64,000 bases of DNA from Ensifer sp035999185 (GTDB lineage: Bacteria > Pseudomonadota > Alphaproteobacteria > Rhizobiales > Rhizobiaceae), in contig NZ_DASYHB010000019.1 in the NCBI RefSeq assembly GCF_035999185.1, positions 1 to 64,000 on the forward strand, in the 5' to 3' direction. Positions 35,309 through 44,544 of this stretch are shown here, piece by piece. Both the position numbers and the translations under genes were made by a program. The notes under the pieces were generated by a model that had not been told where the DNA came from, did no database searches, and was given only the letters and a program-made list of their open reading frames with translations. The first letter of the stretch is position 1; every line of letters begins with the position of its first letter.

Positions 35309-35497
35309 GCCTCTGCCCGCAAGCGCGTCCAGGCCGGCCGATGGAGCCCGCCTGACAAGCCTTTCGTAACCATCGCGGGATTTCGTGGATCGCGGCCCTG
35401 TCGAAATACGGCAGGTGCCGTATGTCGCCGGCGCGCCGGCGCAGCTAGGCGAATGGTTGCCGCGCGCTCGGCGCGGTTCAAACCGAGGAGACGCCCC

Positions 35498-35731
35498 ATG
35501 AAAACCATCATTGCCGCAGCGGCTGTGTTCGCAATCGCAATGCCTGCCTTGGCCGCCGCGCCATCGGCACCCGTCGAAAAGAAGGCGGTACAAAAGACTG
35601 CGGAGCTGATCGAGCTGGCAAACGGAGAAAGCCGGACCGGCGCCATCAGCGCGCGGCAGAACGACAGCAAAAGTCGAGATCGGAACAAAGGCTCGATCAC
35701 CGACGGACGATCGCTGTTTTCCGGCAAGTAA
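35498..35731 (+). CDS. Small secreted hypothetical protein
   Basis: This 77-residue product has a clear Sec signal (MKTIIAAAAVFAIAMPALAA) and a polar mature part of about 57 residues (EKKAVQKTAELIELANGESRTG, RQNDSKSRDRNKG). AGGAG lies seven bases before the ATG. There are no cysteines and no recognised family. Probably a periplasmic protein. Confidence 0.7.
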   Translation: MKTIIAAAAVFAIAMPALAAAPSAPVEKKAVQKTAELIELANGESRTGAISARQNDSKSRDRNKGSITDGRSLFSGK

Positions 35732-36097
35732 GGTTCGGTCAGGGTGGCGAAGGCCACCCTCACTTTCGTAAGGGCCGCATCTGCGCCCCGAGACCCGCGC
35801 ACGAGGCCCGCCTTCGCCTCCGGCTGCACTCAGCAGGCAGAAGAGCGAAAGCGGCACAAAGCCCGTTTCTTCCACGCGGATTTCCAACGTCCGATACTGA
35901 GGCGCGTGCGCCACGGCAAAACCCGCGCACCAGCATTCCCCCTGTCCCCGCGGGAACAATAGCCGCGCCCGTCCATTTGCTAAAAACATCTTAACGAAAG
36001 GCAGACGCCTTTTACCGGGAAGCATCGGTTTCCGGATCAATCACAGCCTGGCGCAACAAGGGTCAAAGCCAGGCGAAAGGAAGTCGGAGCAACGCCC
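35732..36097. other. Non-coding stretch, nothing recognised
   Basis: No gene with a ribosome site and protein-like content was found. The end of the stretch contains the presumed promoter and leader of the 40-residue gene at 36098. Confidence 0.5.
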
Positions 36098-36220
36098 ATG
36101 CGTATCATCCTGGTAGCACTCTTTGCGTCGGTCATGAGCATTCTGGTGTTCAAATACGCCGATCATTCGCTCGGCAACGCCCAGATCGTCGCGACCGCCG
36201 AACAGCTGGCAGCGCTCTGA
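36098..36220 (+). CDS. Very small hydrophobic protein (40 residues)
   Basis: The product starts MRIILVALFASVMSILVFKYA, one membrane segment or uncleaved signal, followed by about 19 polar residues (NAQIVATAEQLAAL at the end). GGAG lies before the ATG at a good distance. No family is recognised. Its length and layout suggest a membrane micropeptide. Confidence 0.58.
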   Translation: MRIILVALFASVMSILVFKYADHSLGNAQIVATAEQLAAL

Positions 36221-36658
36221 ACTTCAGCCTGTGGCCGACCGCAGGAACGCCCGTTTCGCGCGTCCCGTCGGACCAGACTCTCCCCACATCTGTAAATTGC
36301 ACTTTCGAATCCGCTCGGCGGCGCGCCCGCCGTGTCTCTATGGTGCGCCCGCTTCCACAGCCGCCTGGCAGCCCCGACACTGCGGCGCACGGCGAACGGA
36401 AATAGTGCTTGATTAACGGCTATTTCGGTCGATCCAGCTACCCCTCGTGACGCAGGTCGAGGCCCTCCACGGCCCCTGAAATTGGTAGCGCCCACTTTGC
36501 AAGCGATATCTAATGCAAGTTGAACGATGCGAGAACGCTCCAAGCACGAAACGAGTTTCCGTACCCCTGCCTCCCCCGATTGGGTGAGGAACAATGCGTG
36601 AAGACGCTGCAAGAGACACAGCCTCAATCCGGGCGTACGGCTCACCGCGGCGACATGC
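36221..36658. other. Non-coding stretch, nothing recognised
   Basis: Open frames here lack ribosome sites and read as protein shadows. No RNA gene was recognised. Confidence 0.45.
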
Positions 36659-36694
36659 AAAAACGCCATGCGCCGCAGAGCAACGCATGGCGTC
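36659..36694 (-). terminator. Rho-independent terminator of the ftsZ-like gene
   Basis: On the minus strand ACGCCATGCG pairs with CGCATGGCGT around an 11-base loop, followed by TTTTT. It lies 37 nt past the stop of the FtsZ-like gene. Confidence 0.82.
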
Positions 36695-36730
36695 TGATAG
36701 GTCAGCCTCGCCGCTCTAAAGCGGTGGCGG

Positions 36731-37768
36731 TTACTGCAGCGTGCGGGTCGGCGCAGGTGCCGGCTGACCGGCGGCAACGCCGGGTGCCTGGCTGGCGGCA
36801 GCGCGGGCGCTGTCGAGGCCGGTTGCGACCACCGAGACGCGGAACGTGCCATCGAGCGAGCGGTCGAAGATCGAGCCGACGACGATGTCGGCTTCGTCAT
36901 AGACCTCTTCGCGGATGCGGGTCGCGGCTTCGTCAACCTCGAACAGCGTCATGTCCATGCCGCCGGAGATCGAGATCAGCACGCCCCGTGCGCCGCGCAT
37001 CGACACTTCGTCGAGCAGCGGGTTGGCGATCGCGGCTTCCGCAGCCTTGAGTGCACGGCCCTCGCCGGTCGCCTCGCCGGTGCCCATCATCGCCCGGCCC
37101 ATGCCCTTCATGACCGACTTCACGTCGGCGAAGTCGAGGTTGATCAGGCCTTCCTTGACGATCAGGTCGGTGATGCAGCCGACGCCGGAGTAAAGCACCC
37201 GGTCGGCAATCACGAAGGCGTCGGCAAAGGTGGTCTTGGCGTCGGCGATGCGGAAAAGGTTCTGGTTCGGGATGACGATGACGGTGTCAGCCGCCTCGCG
37301 CAGCCGCTCGATGCCCTGCTCCGCCGTCTCCATGCGACGCTTGCCTTCGAAGCTGAAGGGCTTGGTGACGACGCCGACCGTGAGGATGCCCGCCTTGCGC
37401 GCGGCCGCCGCAATCACCGGGGCCGCACCGGTGCCCGTACCGCCGCCCATGCCGGCTGTGACGAAGCACATATGCGTGCCGCCGAGGTGGTCCATGATCT
37501 CGTCGATCGATTCTTCCGCCGCCGCCCGGCCGACATCCGGCAGCGAGCCGGCGCCGAGACCTTCGGTCACGGCCGCACCCAGCTGGATGATGCGCGACGA
37601 CTTCGACATGGCAAGCGCCTGTGCGTCCGTGTTGGCGACCACGAAATCGACGCCCTGAAGCCCCTCGTTGATCATGTTGTTGATGGCGTTGCCGCCACCG
37701 CCGCCGACCCCGATCACGGTGATCTTCGGACGCATTTCGGTGATCGTGGGCTTCTTGAAATCGGTCAT
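36731..37768 (-). CDS. ftsZ2: Short FtsZ paralogue (FtsZ2 type)
   Basis: This 345-residue tubulin-like GTPase has GGGGGNA (22-28), the tubulin signature GGGTGTG (108-114) and the T7 catalytic loop NLDFAD (210-215), all intact, so GTP binding and polymerisation are expected. After the core it ends in a short Ala/Pro tail (APAPTRTLQ). The long linker and the conserved C-terminal peptide that bind FtsA and other partners are missing. Sinorhizobium meliloti carries a similar second, short FtsZ. ATG at 37768 has a GGAGACAAAGCC site; the longer frame to 37891 is not used. It is not in a division gene cluster. Confidence 0.93.
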   Translation of the reverse strand: MTDFKKPTITEMRPKITVIGVGGGGGNAINNMINEGLQGVDFVVANTDAQALAMSKSSRIIQLGAAVTEGLGAGSLPDVGRAAAEESIDEIMDHLGGTHMCFVTAGMGGGTGTGAAPVIAAAARKAGILTVGVVTKPFSFEGKRRMETAEQGIERLREAADTVIVIPNQNLFRIADAKTTFADAFVIADRVLYSGVGCITDLIVKEGLINLDFADVKSVMKGMGRAMMGTGEATGEGRALKAAEAAIANPLLDEVSMRGARGVLISISGGMDMTLFEVDEAATRIREEVYDEADIVVGSIFDRSLDGTFRVSVVATGLDSARAAASQAPGVAAGQPAPAPTRTLQ

Positions 37769-37990
37769 GGCTTTGTCTCCTAGAGCCGGCGCCTCGCGCG
37801 GCACCGGCAGCGGCGAATCGGGCAGCTTGTATTTTAGGAATTGAAAAAAGCCATGGAGAAGGCAAGGAAAAAGGACAGAACGGCTATCCACATATGAATT
37901 TTAGCGGGTCCGCAAAGGCGGGAAACCGGCCATCAGGCTGCTGCGGAAAAATAAAGAAATATCCCCGAAGATCAAGGCTTTAGGGGGCGT

Positions 37991-38180
37991 CTGCCCCTCA
38001 CCCTGGCCCTCTCCCCGCATGCGCGGAGAGGGAACGAGGAAGACGGCTGGCTACCAACCCGAGACCTGCCGACAGAGACTGCGGCTGCCAGATTGGCCGA
38101 TGGAACGAGCGGCTGCCACACGTCTCCTTCTCCCCGTCAAAACGGGGAGAAGGTGGCCGGCAGGCCGGATGAGGGGCAGA
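37991..38180. repeat. RIME-type repeat
   Basis: CCCTCACCCTGGCCCTCTCCCC...GGAGAGGG and CTTCTCCCCGTC...GGGGAGAAGG followed by GGCCGGATGAGGGGCAG are the same palindrome family as at 31261-32303, but with a different inner segment. Confidence 0.75.
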
Positions 38181-38227
38181 TCCGCACTGCGTGGCGAGGC
38201 GGCCCACCCCTGCCCTCTATCGATCCC

Positions 38228-38836
38228 TCAAGCCTCGAAACTCGGCCGCGCGCGCACCCGCTCCAGCCAGCGCTGGACATTCTTCGCCGAGGCCGGGATC
38301 TCCATGCCGAAGACGTCGCAGAGCCAGGCGGTGACGCCGGCGGTGATGTCGGCGATCGAGAACGCATCGCCGGCGAGGAACGGCCGGCCGTCCGAAAGCT
38401 CGTCGTCGAGCCAGCCCCACTTCTTCGGCACCGCCACCCGCTCGGTCTCGGCAAAGGCCGGAAACTGCGTCAGGCGCTCGGCGAAGAAGGCGTCCGAGTG
38501 CAGCGCGACGTTGCCGACGGTGCCGAGGATCACCAGCTCGGCGCGGCGGTTCCACATCTCCACCTTGGCGCGGCTGACGGCATCGTGGCCGAAGAGTTGC
38601 GGCTCGCGGTGCATCTCCTCCAGATAACGGCAGATCGCGACGCTCTCGGTGATGATGGTACCGTCGTCGAGCTCCAGCACCGGGATCTGGCCGAGCGAAT
38701 TGACCGCCAGGAATTCCGGCGCCTTGTGCTCGCCCTTGGCGAAATCGACATCGACCATCGGCAGCGAAATCCCCTTCTCCGCCATGAAGATGCGCACGCG
38801 ATAGGAATTCGGCCCCATGCCCTGATAGAGTTTCAT
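38228..38836 (-). CDS. Glutathione S-transferase family protein
   Basis: This 202-residue GST has an N-terminal thioredoxin-like domain (MKLYQGMGPNSYRVRIFMAEKGI, NSLGQIPVLELDDGTIITESVAICRYLE) and a helical C-terminal domain with the usual FSIADITAGVT N-capping segment. AGGAGGACAAG precedes the ATG. It stands alone. Confidence 0.92.
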   Translation of the reverse strand: MKLYQGMGPNSYRVRIFMAEKGISLPMVDVDFAKGEHKAPEFLAVNSLGQIPVLELDDGTIITESVAICRYLEEMHREPQLFGHDAVSRAKVEMWNRRAELVILGTVGNVALHSDAFFAERLTQFPAFAETERVAVPKKWGWLDDELSDGRPFLAGDAFSIADITAGVTAWLCDVFGMEIPASAKNVQRWLERVRARPSFEA

Positions 38837-39049
38837 CTTGTCCTCCTGTCGATGAGGCGCTTCGCCTCGTTCCTCCTCAACCGCATGTCAGCGGAACACC
38901 GGTTGTTTATAGCAACCGGTTTCATTTAACTCAATGGTTTATTTCAACGTGCCGAAATTTTCCCGGCTCCCCTTCACTCCGGCTTTCGCAAGCACCCGGT
39001 TGAATGCGGCCTGAAGCCGTGCTTGGCTGGCGCAAACAGGAGCCATGCC

Positions 39050-39345
39050 ATGCTTGCCCGCTCAACCCTTTGCTGCCTCGCCCTTCTCCTTGCCGCCGGC
39101 CAGGCAGCTGCGGCGCTCGCGCCCAACTATCAGCGCGCCCGCGAGCTGAATGCCGTCATCAACGCCGTCGCCGCGGCCGTTCCCAAACACCGATCGACAA
39201 GATCGTCAGCCAGGGGCGCGACCGCTATGCGGTGGTTGCCGGCAAATGCGCTGTTATCGCCAAGATCGTCGACCTGCCGGCAAAACCTGGCCTGGTCGGC
39301 CCGCGCCAGTTCGAGGTGGTGCTCGACAAGCCGAATTGCGATTGA
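39050..39345 (+). pseudogene. Small secreted protein gene with a one-base frameshift
   Basis: The ATG at 39050 has a good GGAG site and gives a signal peptide (MLARSTLCCLALLLAAGQAAA) and the sequence ALAPNYQRARELNAVINAVAAAVPK. At the AAAC run near 39186 the frame must shift by one base to continue as TPIDKIVSQGRDRYAVVAGK up to VVLDKPNCD and the stop at 39345. Joined, it would be about 98 residues with two cysteines in the second half. A lost A in a short run would explain it; an assembly error is possible. Family unknown. Confidence 0.65.
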
Positions 39346-39415
39346 GGCCGGCGCGCGCACCATCCGGATTGCGTACGGACAAAGAGTGGAATCAACTCAA
39401 GTTTCGATGAACGAT

Positions 39416-40456
39416 CTAGAGCCGCCAGCCCCGGCTGATGGCGAAACGCGCCGTCTCGCCCGGTGTCATGGCCTGGTCGCCATAGGCCTTCAACAGCTGA
39501 CCGTCCGGTAGCAAAAGCGTCAGCGCAAACCGTTCGCCTTCGAAGGTGCAGGTGTTGACCCGAAGCGAAATTCCCTCGCCGTCGCGCGCGACATGCTCCG
39601 GCCGCACCAGCACGTCGCAAAGGCGGGCGGCACCTGAAGCGGCTTTGCCGAGACCGTCAAGCGCAGAGCGCAGGACCGTCCACTCGAGCGTCCGCGGCGC
39701 ACCCTCGGGCAGCGCCAGCCGAAGCACAGCGCCGCGGCCGATCAGGCCGCCGACAACGGCGCCTTCGGGCCGCGCATAGATCTCCGCCGGCGGCGCCATC
39801 TGCACCAACCGCCCCTCCGACATGACGGCGACATCCGTTGCAAGCGCCATCGCCTCGGCCTGGTCGTGGGTCACATAGATCATCGTCGCGCCAGAGCGCT
39901 CGTGAAAGATACGGAAGGTCTCTTCCATCGATTTTCGCAAGTGCTGGTCGAGATTGGCGAGCGGCTCGTCGAGCAGCACCACATCGGGCGAAGTCACCAG
40001 GCAGCGGGCGAGCGCCACCCGCTGGCGCTGTCCACCGGAAAGGGCCGCCGGCCGGCGCTCGGCATAGTCTGTCAGTTTCACCAGCGAAAGCGCGTCGCCG
40101 ACGCTCCTTTTCCAGGCCTCCCCGGAAATGCCGCGCACTTTCAAGGGATAGCCGACATTTTCGGCGACCGTCATATGCGGCCAGAGCGCGTAGGACTGGA
40201 ACACCATCGCCATGTTGCGCCTTTCGGGCGGCAGCGCCTGTGCAGCGTCCGAAAGCCGCCTCTCGCCAAAGTCGATCGAGCCGTCGCTTGGGCGCTCGAA
40301 ACCGGCGATCATGCGGAGCACCGTCGTCTTGCCGCAGCCCGATGGCCCGAGCAGCGCCAGGAAGCCGCCTTCGCGCACCTTGAGCGAGACATCCGACACC
40401 GCCGGCCGGCCGCCGCCAAAATGCTTGGAGAGATGGTTCAGGATCAGTTGCGCCAC
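39416..40456 (-). CDS. Ferric iron ABC transporter, ATP-binding subunit
   Basis: This 346-residue ATPase has a Walker A GPSGCGKTT, signature LSGGQRQRVALARCL and Walker B VVLLDEP, with the switch histidine in YVTHDQAEAMALA. The C-terminal third (about 240-346) is a TOBE-type regulatory domain as in FbpC/PotA. It overlaps the permease gene by 13 bases and is last of a three-gene operon. It drives uptake of ferric iron by the FbpABC/AfuABC type; other anions or sugars cannot be excluded. Confidence 0.92.
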   Translation of the reverse strand: MAQLILNHLSKHFGGGRPAVSDVSLKVREGGFLALLGPSGCGKTTVLRMIAGFERPSDGSIDFGERRLSDAAQALPPERRNMAMVFQSYALWPHMTVAENVGYPLKVRGISGEAWKRSVGDALSLVKLTDYAERRPAALSGGQRQRVALARCLVTSPDVVLLDEPLANLDQHLRKSMEETFRIFHERSGATMIYVTHDQAEAMALATDVAVMSEGRLVQMAPPAEIYARPEGAVVGGLIGRGAVLRLALPEGAPRTLEWTVLRSALDGLGKAASGAARLCDVLVRPEHVARDGEGISLRVNTCTFEGERFALTLLLPDGQLLKAYGDQAMTPGETARFAISRGWRL

Positions 40457-42216
40457 GGCAGCACGCCTTCCGGAAGATATTTCGCGAGCGCCTCGAGCGC
40501 CGCCATCAGGGCGACGACCATCACCACCACCAGCACGGAAAGAGCCGAGGCAAGATCGGACGAGCCGCTGTCGTCGAGGTTGAAGATGGCGACACCGAGC
40601 GTCTGGGTGCCGGCCGACCAGAGCAGCGCGGAAACCGTCAGCTCGTTGGCGGCGATGAGAAAGACGAGGATGATCGCCGCCCCCGCCGCCGGCGCCACCA
40701 AGGGCAGGATCACGTCGCGCATGCGCCTGAAGAAGCCCGCGCCCGAAAGCCGCGCCGCCTCTTCCAGCGACGGATCCATCTGCAGGAAGGCGCTCATCAC
40801 GGGCTTGAGACTGACCGCCAGAAACGAGGAGAAATAGGCAATCAGGATGATCCAGATCGTGCCGTAGAGTGAGACTTTGAAGATCGGCAAGGGTGCGGCG
40901 AAGGTGAGGATGAAGGCAACCGCAAGCACGATGCCGGGCAGCGCATAGGGAATTTCGATGAGGATGCCGAGCCCATTGGCGAGCGCCCCCTTGCGTCTTG
41001 TCATCAGGTAGGCCGCCGGCACCGAAACGGCGAGCAGGCCGAACGCGGCCGAAACGGCGAGGAACATCGAGTTGCCGAATGCCTTCAGCGTCATCGACTG
41101 GCGAAAGAGGATCTCTTCGTAGGCTCTGAGCGACACCGTCTGAAGGTTGAGCGGCACGCCATAGGCCGGCACCAGCGAACTGGCGACAAGGGCCACAAGC
41201 GGCGCTGCCAGCACGAGGAACAGGATGGCGGCCAGCACGAGCTCCATGACCAGCCGGAAGCGGCCGAGCGAAAAGGCGGCATTAGCGCCGGAAAGACCGA
41301 TGATGCGATAGTCGCGCCCGGAAAGCGCCCGCTGCTGCAACAACAGCCCGCCCGCAGCGATCACGGCGATGAGGCTGGAGAGCAGCGCGATCTCACCGAA
41401 GGTGCCGGCGCCGAAGCTTGCAAGCCGAGTATAGATCAAGGTCGGCAGCACCTCGATGCCCGCGGGAATGCCGAGGATCGCCGGAATGCCGAAATTGCCG
41501 ACGCCGGAGACAAAGGCGATCGCGGCACCCGCGATCAGCCCCGGAGCCGACAGCGGCGCGACGATGTCGCGGAAGACGCGAAACGGCGTGGCGCCCGCAA
41601 GCCGCGCCGCCTCCACCCCGTCGCGCGGCGAGGCGGAAAGCCCGGCTTTCAGCGCCAGGAAGACGAGCGGCGCATGCTGCACGCCAAGCAGCAGCGAAAT
41701 GCCGGCAAGCGAATAGAGCGGCTGCGGGCTGCCAAGCGGCGGCGCGATCCCGAGCGTCTTTAGAAGCGGGCTCGCAGGCCCCGTCATTTCGACCCAGGCC
41801 AGTGCGGTCACCTGCGGCGGGATCATCATCGGCAGCATGAAGGCGAAGCTTAAAGCCAGCTTGCCGCGCACGTCCGTCAGCGCCACAGCAAAGGCAAAGA
41901 GCGCGCCGATCAGCACGGAAACGATCATGCCGCCGGTCGCGGTCAACAGCGTGTTGCGGATTGCCGCAAAGGTCGCAGGCTCGCTCAGCACGCCAACCGA
42001 CTGGCCGGAAACGAGCCCGGCAAGGCCCGCTTTGGCGAGGCTCACAAGCGGCAAAAGGCACAGCACGAAGAGGCAGGCAACGACGAAGGGCGCAAGCCAG
42101 CGTGGCTCTGCGGCAGGCGTAGCACCTGCCCTTGCCCGCCGTCTGCTGCCTGTCACGCCTTGAAAGAGAAAGCGCAGCCAGCGGGGCCGGCTGCGCGCAT
42201 CGTTACGGTCGAGCAT
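40444..42216 (-). CDS. Ferric iron ABC transporter, fused two-domain permease (FbpB type)
   Basis: This 590-residue inner-membrane protein has about twelve membrane segments forming two permease halves, each with its own coupling motif (EAARLAGATPFRVFRDIVAPL in the first half, EEAARLSGAGFFRRMRDVILPL in the second). This fused layout is typical of FbpB/AfuB. It starts 10 nt after the stop of the binding-protein gene and overlaps the ATPase gene. Confidence 0.93.
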   Translation of the reverse strand: MLDRNDARSRPRWLRFLFQGVTGSRRRARAGATPAAEPRWLAPFVVACLFVLCLLPLVSLAKAGLAGLVSGQSVGVLSEPATFAAIRNTLLTATGGMIVSVLIGALFAFAVALTDVRGKLALSFAFMLPMMIPPQVTALAWVEMTGPASPLLKTLGIAPPLGSPQPLYSLAGISLLLGVQHAPLVFLALKAGLSASPRDGVEAARLAGATPFRVFRDIVAPLSAPGLIAGAAIAFVSGVGNFGIPAILGIPAGIEVLPTLIYTRLASFGAGTFGEIALLSSLIAVIAAGGLLLQQRALSGRDYRIIGLSGANAAFSLGRFRLVMELVLAAILFLVLAAPLVALVASSLVPAYGVPLNLQTVSLRAYEEILFRQSMTLKAFGNSMFLAVSAAFGLLAVSVPAAYLMTRRKGALANGLGILIEIPYALPGIVLAVAFILTFAAPLPIFKVSLYGTIWIILIAYFSSFLAVSLKPVMSAFLQMDPSLEEAARLSGAGFFRRMRDVILPLVAPAAGAAIILVFLIAANELTVSALLWSAGTQTLGVAIFNLDDSGSSDLASALSVLVVVMVVALMAALEALAKYLPEGVLPWRN

Positions 42217-42226
42217 TCCAGAAATA

Positions 42227-43207
42227 TCAGTTCGTGCCGAAGATGCCGGAGAAGGTTTTCAGGTCAGCGTCGGCGCTCTTGACTGCTTCAGCCGCGTTGA
42301 CCGGCAGCACCTTGATCGTCTCGCGAGCCGGATAGCCCTCAGGCAGCGCCACGCCGTTGCGGGCCGGGATATAGCCCATCTTCACCGCCACCTCTTGGCC
42401 GTCCTCGGACAGGAGGAAGTCGACGAATTTCTTGGCAGCATCGACGTTCTTGGCAGTCTTCAGGATGCCGACCGGCTCGGTTACCGCCGAAACGCCCTCG
42501 GCCGGGAAGACGAACTCTACCGGTGCACCCTTGGCCTTTTCGCGGATCGCCATGAAATCGACGAGCATGCCATAGGCCTTCTCGCCGGTTGCGACGGCCT
42601 TCAGGACGCCGCCATTGCCGCCGGCAGCCGTAGCACCATTGGCAGCCAGCGCCTTGTAGTAGTCCCAGCCAAGGCCGTCGATGCCGGTCAGCGTCTGTGC
42701 GTGGATGAGTGCTGCACCCGAGGTCAGCGGGCTCGGCATGGTGACGAGGCCCTTGGCTTCCGGTTTGCTGAGATCCTGCCAGCCCGAGGGCTTCATGCCT
42801 GCAGAGGTGTTGTAGACGATGCCGGTCGTGATCATCTTGGTGGAGTAGTAGGCACCCTCCGCATCATAGAGCGAGGCGTCGAAGTTGGCGGCCTCGGGCG
42901 ACTTGTAGTCGGCCAAGTGCCCGGCTTCCTTCAGCCGCTGCATCGTCACCGTGTCGGCAATCAGCAGCACGTCGGCCACCGGATTGCCGGCCTCGATCTC
43001 GGCCATCAGCTTGGCCATGATCTTGGTCGTGCCCTCGCGCACCCATTCCACCTCGATGCCCGGATTGGCCGCCTGGAACGCGTCAACCGTCGCCTGCGCG
43101 TCCTCGTTCGGCTGGCTGGTGTAGAGCACCAGGTTTTCGGCGTAGGCTGCGGTCGACAAAAGGCCCGCGACAAGCACGCCGGCTGCGGCAGAGACAAAGG
43201 ATTTCAT
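42227..43207 (-). CDS. Ferric iron ABC transporter, periplasmic binding protein (FbpA type)
   Basis: This 326-residue protein has a Sec signal (to about STAAYAEN) and a type II binding-protein fold beginning LVLYTSQPNEDAQATVDAFQAANPGIEVEWVREGT. The YDAEGAYYSTKMITTGIVYN segment has the adjacent tyrosines that bind iron in FbpA proteins. GAGGGCATATCC precedes the start. It is the first gene of the operon. No Fur or RirA box was identified with confidence upstream. Confidence 0.9.
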   Translation of the reverse strand: MKSFVSAAAGVLVAGLLSTAAYAENLVLYTSQPNEDAQATVDAFQAANPGIEVEWVREGTTKIMAKLMAEIEAGNPVADVLLIADTVTMQRLKEAGHLADYKSPEAANFDASLYDAEGAYYSTKMITTGIVYNTSAGMKPSGWQDLSKPEAKGLVTMPSPLTSGAALIHAQTLTGIDGLGWDYYKALAANGATAAGGNGGVLKAVATGEKAYGMLVDFMAIREKAKGAPVEFVFPAEGVSAVTEPVGILKTAKNVDAAKKFVDFLLSEDGQEVAVKMGYIPARNGVALPEGYPARETIKVLPVNAAEAVKSADADLKTFSGIFGTN

Positions 43208-43326
43208 GGATATGCCCTCGTGTTGAAACTGGCGCCGAGGGATAGAGCCGCCGCTTTACAGCGGTATGACAATTGCGTCCGTCAAACGCTCGCGCAGCGG
43301 CCAAGCCTTCCAAAGCAGGTAAGGAC

Positions 43327-44373
43327 TCACTGGGACGGGGATGAGGTAACGTTGCGGTAGTGGACGTAGGCCTTGGCCACCGTATGGAGAAATTCGCGGT
43401 CCCGGTGGCTGTTGTAGTCGTATAATCTGAAGACCCGCGCAAAATTCCGCGCCGCCCTTTCCGACCTCGCTCCGAAGTCGTTGTCGACATCGCCGTGGTA
43501 GAACCCCAGATAGCCAAGATATTTCTGCAGGAGGTCGACATCGCCGCTTGTGGCCTCAAGCATCAGCTTGTCGAATTCCTGCTCCACGTAAAGCGACAGG
43601 CCATGGTCGCTCTTCCTGTTCACGATGCTCAGTTCATATCCGAGGTTCGCCGCGGCAATGAATGTGTTCAGCGCGTTGAGGATGAGGTTGTAGTCGATGG
43701 GCCTGCCGCCGACGGGCAGGAGCGCGAGATTGAGCGACAGCATCATCGACGCGATCCGGGATTTCATGCGGAACGGGCTGTTCAGCGAGTATTCCAGCAC
43801 CTCGAACAGGCAGCCGTCGCCCGCATAGTCCTCCGACGGATCAAGCACCCGCTTCAGATAGTCGTCGTTGACGCCCGTTATCCGGCTGTTTTCGCCATAG
43901 CGCAGACGGCCCTTGTCCTCGCCGCCGCCATCGGCGGCAACCGTCACCTGAAGCGCTTCCAGTGCAAGTTCCTTGATGGCGATGCCGACGCGCTGCATGA
44001 GCATCGTTGCAAGGATCGCCTCGACGGCGGTCTTCTCCATCCCGTGCCTGGGCACGACCGGGCCCAGATAGCCGTCAAGCCTGCCGAACGAGACGTCGAC
44101 CTCCCCCCGCAGCTTGCCAAACCAGCTTGGAGACTGTGCCGTTAGAACAAAATGACGTTCTTCAAGTTTTCTCCAAAGAACAGCAACGTCCTTTATCGTT
44201 ATGTCGAAAACATACGGCATGTCTAACGCAGCATTGATCTCTTCTGGCATGAACCCTCCATGAAGAACTCTGTTGCTGTTTGAGTGGATATCCCGCAAGT
44301 CTCGCATAATCACACAATGCAATTCTGTGAAATAGTCATCTAATTGGATTAGGGGCGTGCCAAATCGGTTCAT
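43327..44373 (-). CDS. Hypothetical protein, no recognised domain
   Basis: This 348-residue soluble protein is read from ATG at 44373. It is helical in prediction by eye, with no signal peptide or membrane segment; the C-terminus ends in a Tyr-rich segment (FRLYDYNSHRDREFLHTVAKAYVHYRN). I do not recognise it. The ribosome site is weak, and the open frame continues to 44706 across the ECF41 promoter and part of the divergent gene, which is unlikely to be coding. The 5' part is lower in GC than the rest. Confidence 0.65.
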   Translation of the reverse strand: MNRFGTPLIQLDDYFTELHCVIMRDLRDIHSNSNRVLHGGFMPEEINAALDMPYVFDITIKDVAVLWRKLEERHFVLTAQSPSWFGKLRGEVDVSFGRLDGYLGPVVPRHGMEKTAVEAILATMLMQRVGIAIKELALEALQVTVAADGGGEDKGRLRYGENSRITGVNDDYLKRVLDPSEDYAGDGCLFEVLEYSLNSPFRMKSRIASMMLSLNLALLPVGGRPIDYNLILNALNTFIAAANLGYELSIVNRKSDHGLSLYVEQEFDKLMLEATSGDVDLLQKYLGYLGFYHGDVDNDFGARSERAARNFARVFRLYDYNSHRDREFLHTVAKAYVHYRNVTSSPSQ

Positions 44374-44484
44374 TTCTACTTTAGAGAGCAGTGAAAACGA
44401 CACATTGTGCGCTCCACGCGTCCCGTCTGGAGACGATCTGGCTGGAGACGATCCGGGGGCGGCTTTAAAAAAAATTGCGGGCGA

Positions 44485-44512
44485 TGTCACACCGGGCGTA
44501 GCTGTCTCGTCA
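44485..44512 (+). promoter_or_regulatory. ECF41-type promoter
   Basis: TGTCACA (44485-44491), a 16-base spacer and CGTCA (44508-44512) match the known ECF41 consensus TGTCACA-N16-CGTC. It lies 32 nt before the AhpD-like gene that precedes the ECF41 sigma gene, so the pair is probably autoregulated. Confidence 0.78.
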
Positions 44513-44544
44513 TGGTATCGGAACCAACGAAAGGAAACGGAACC

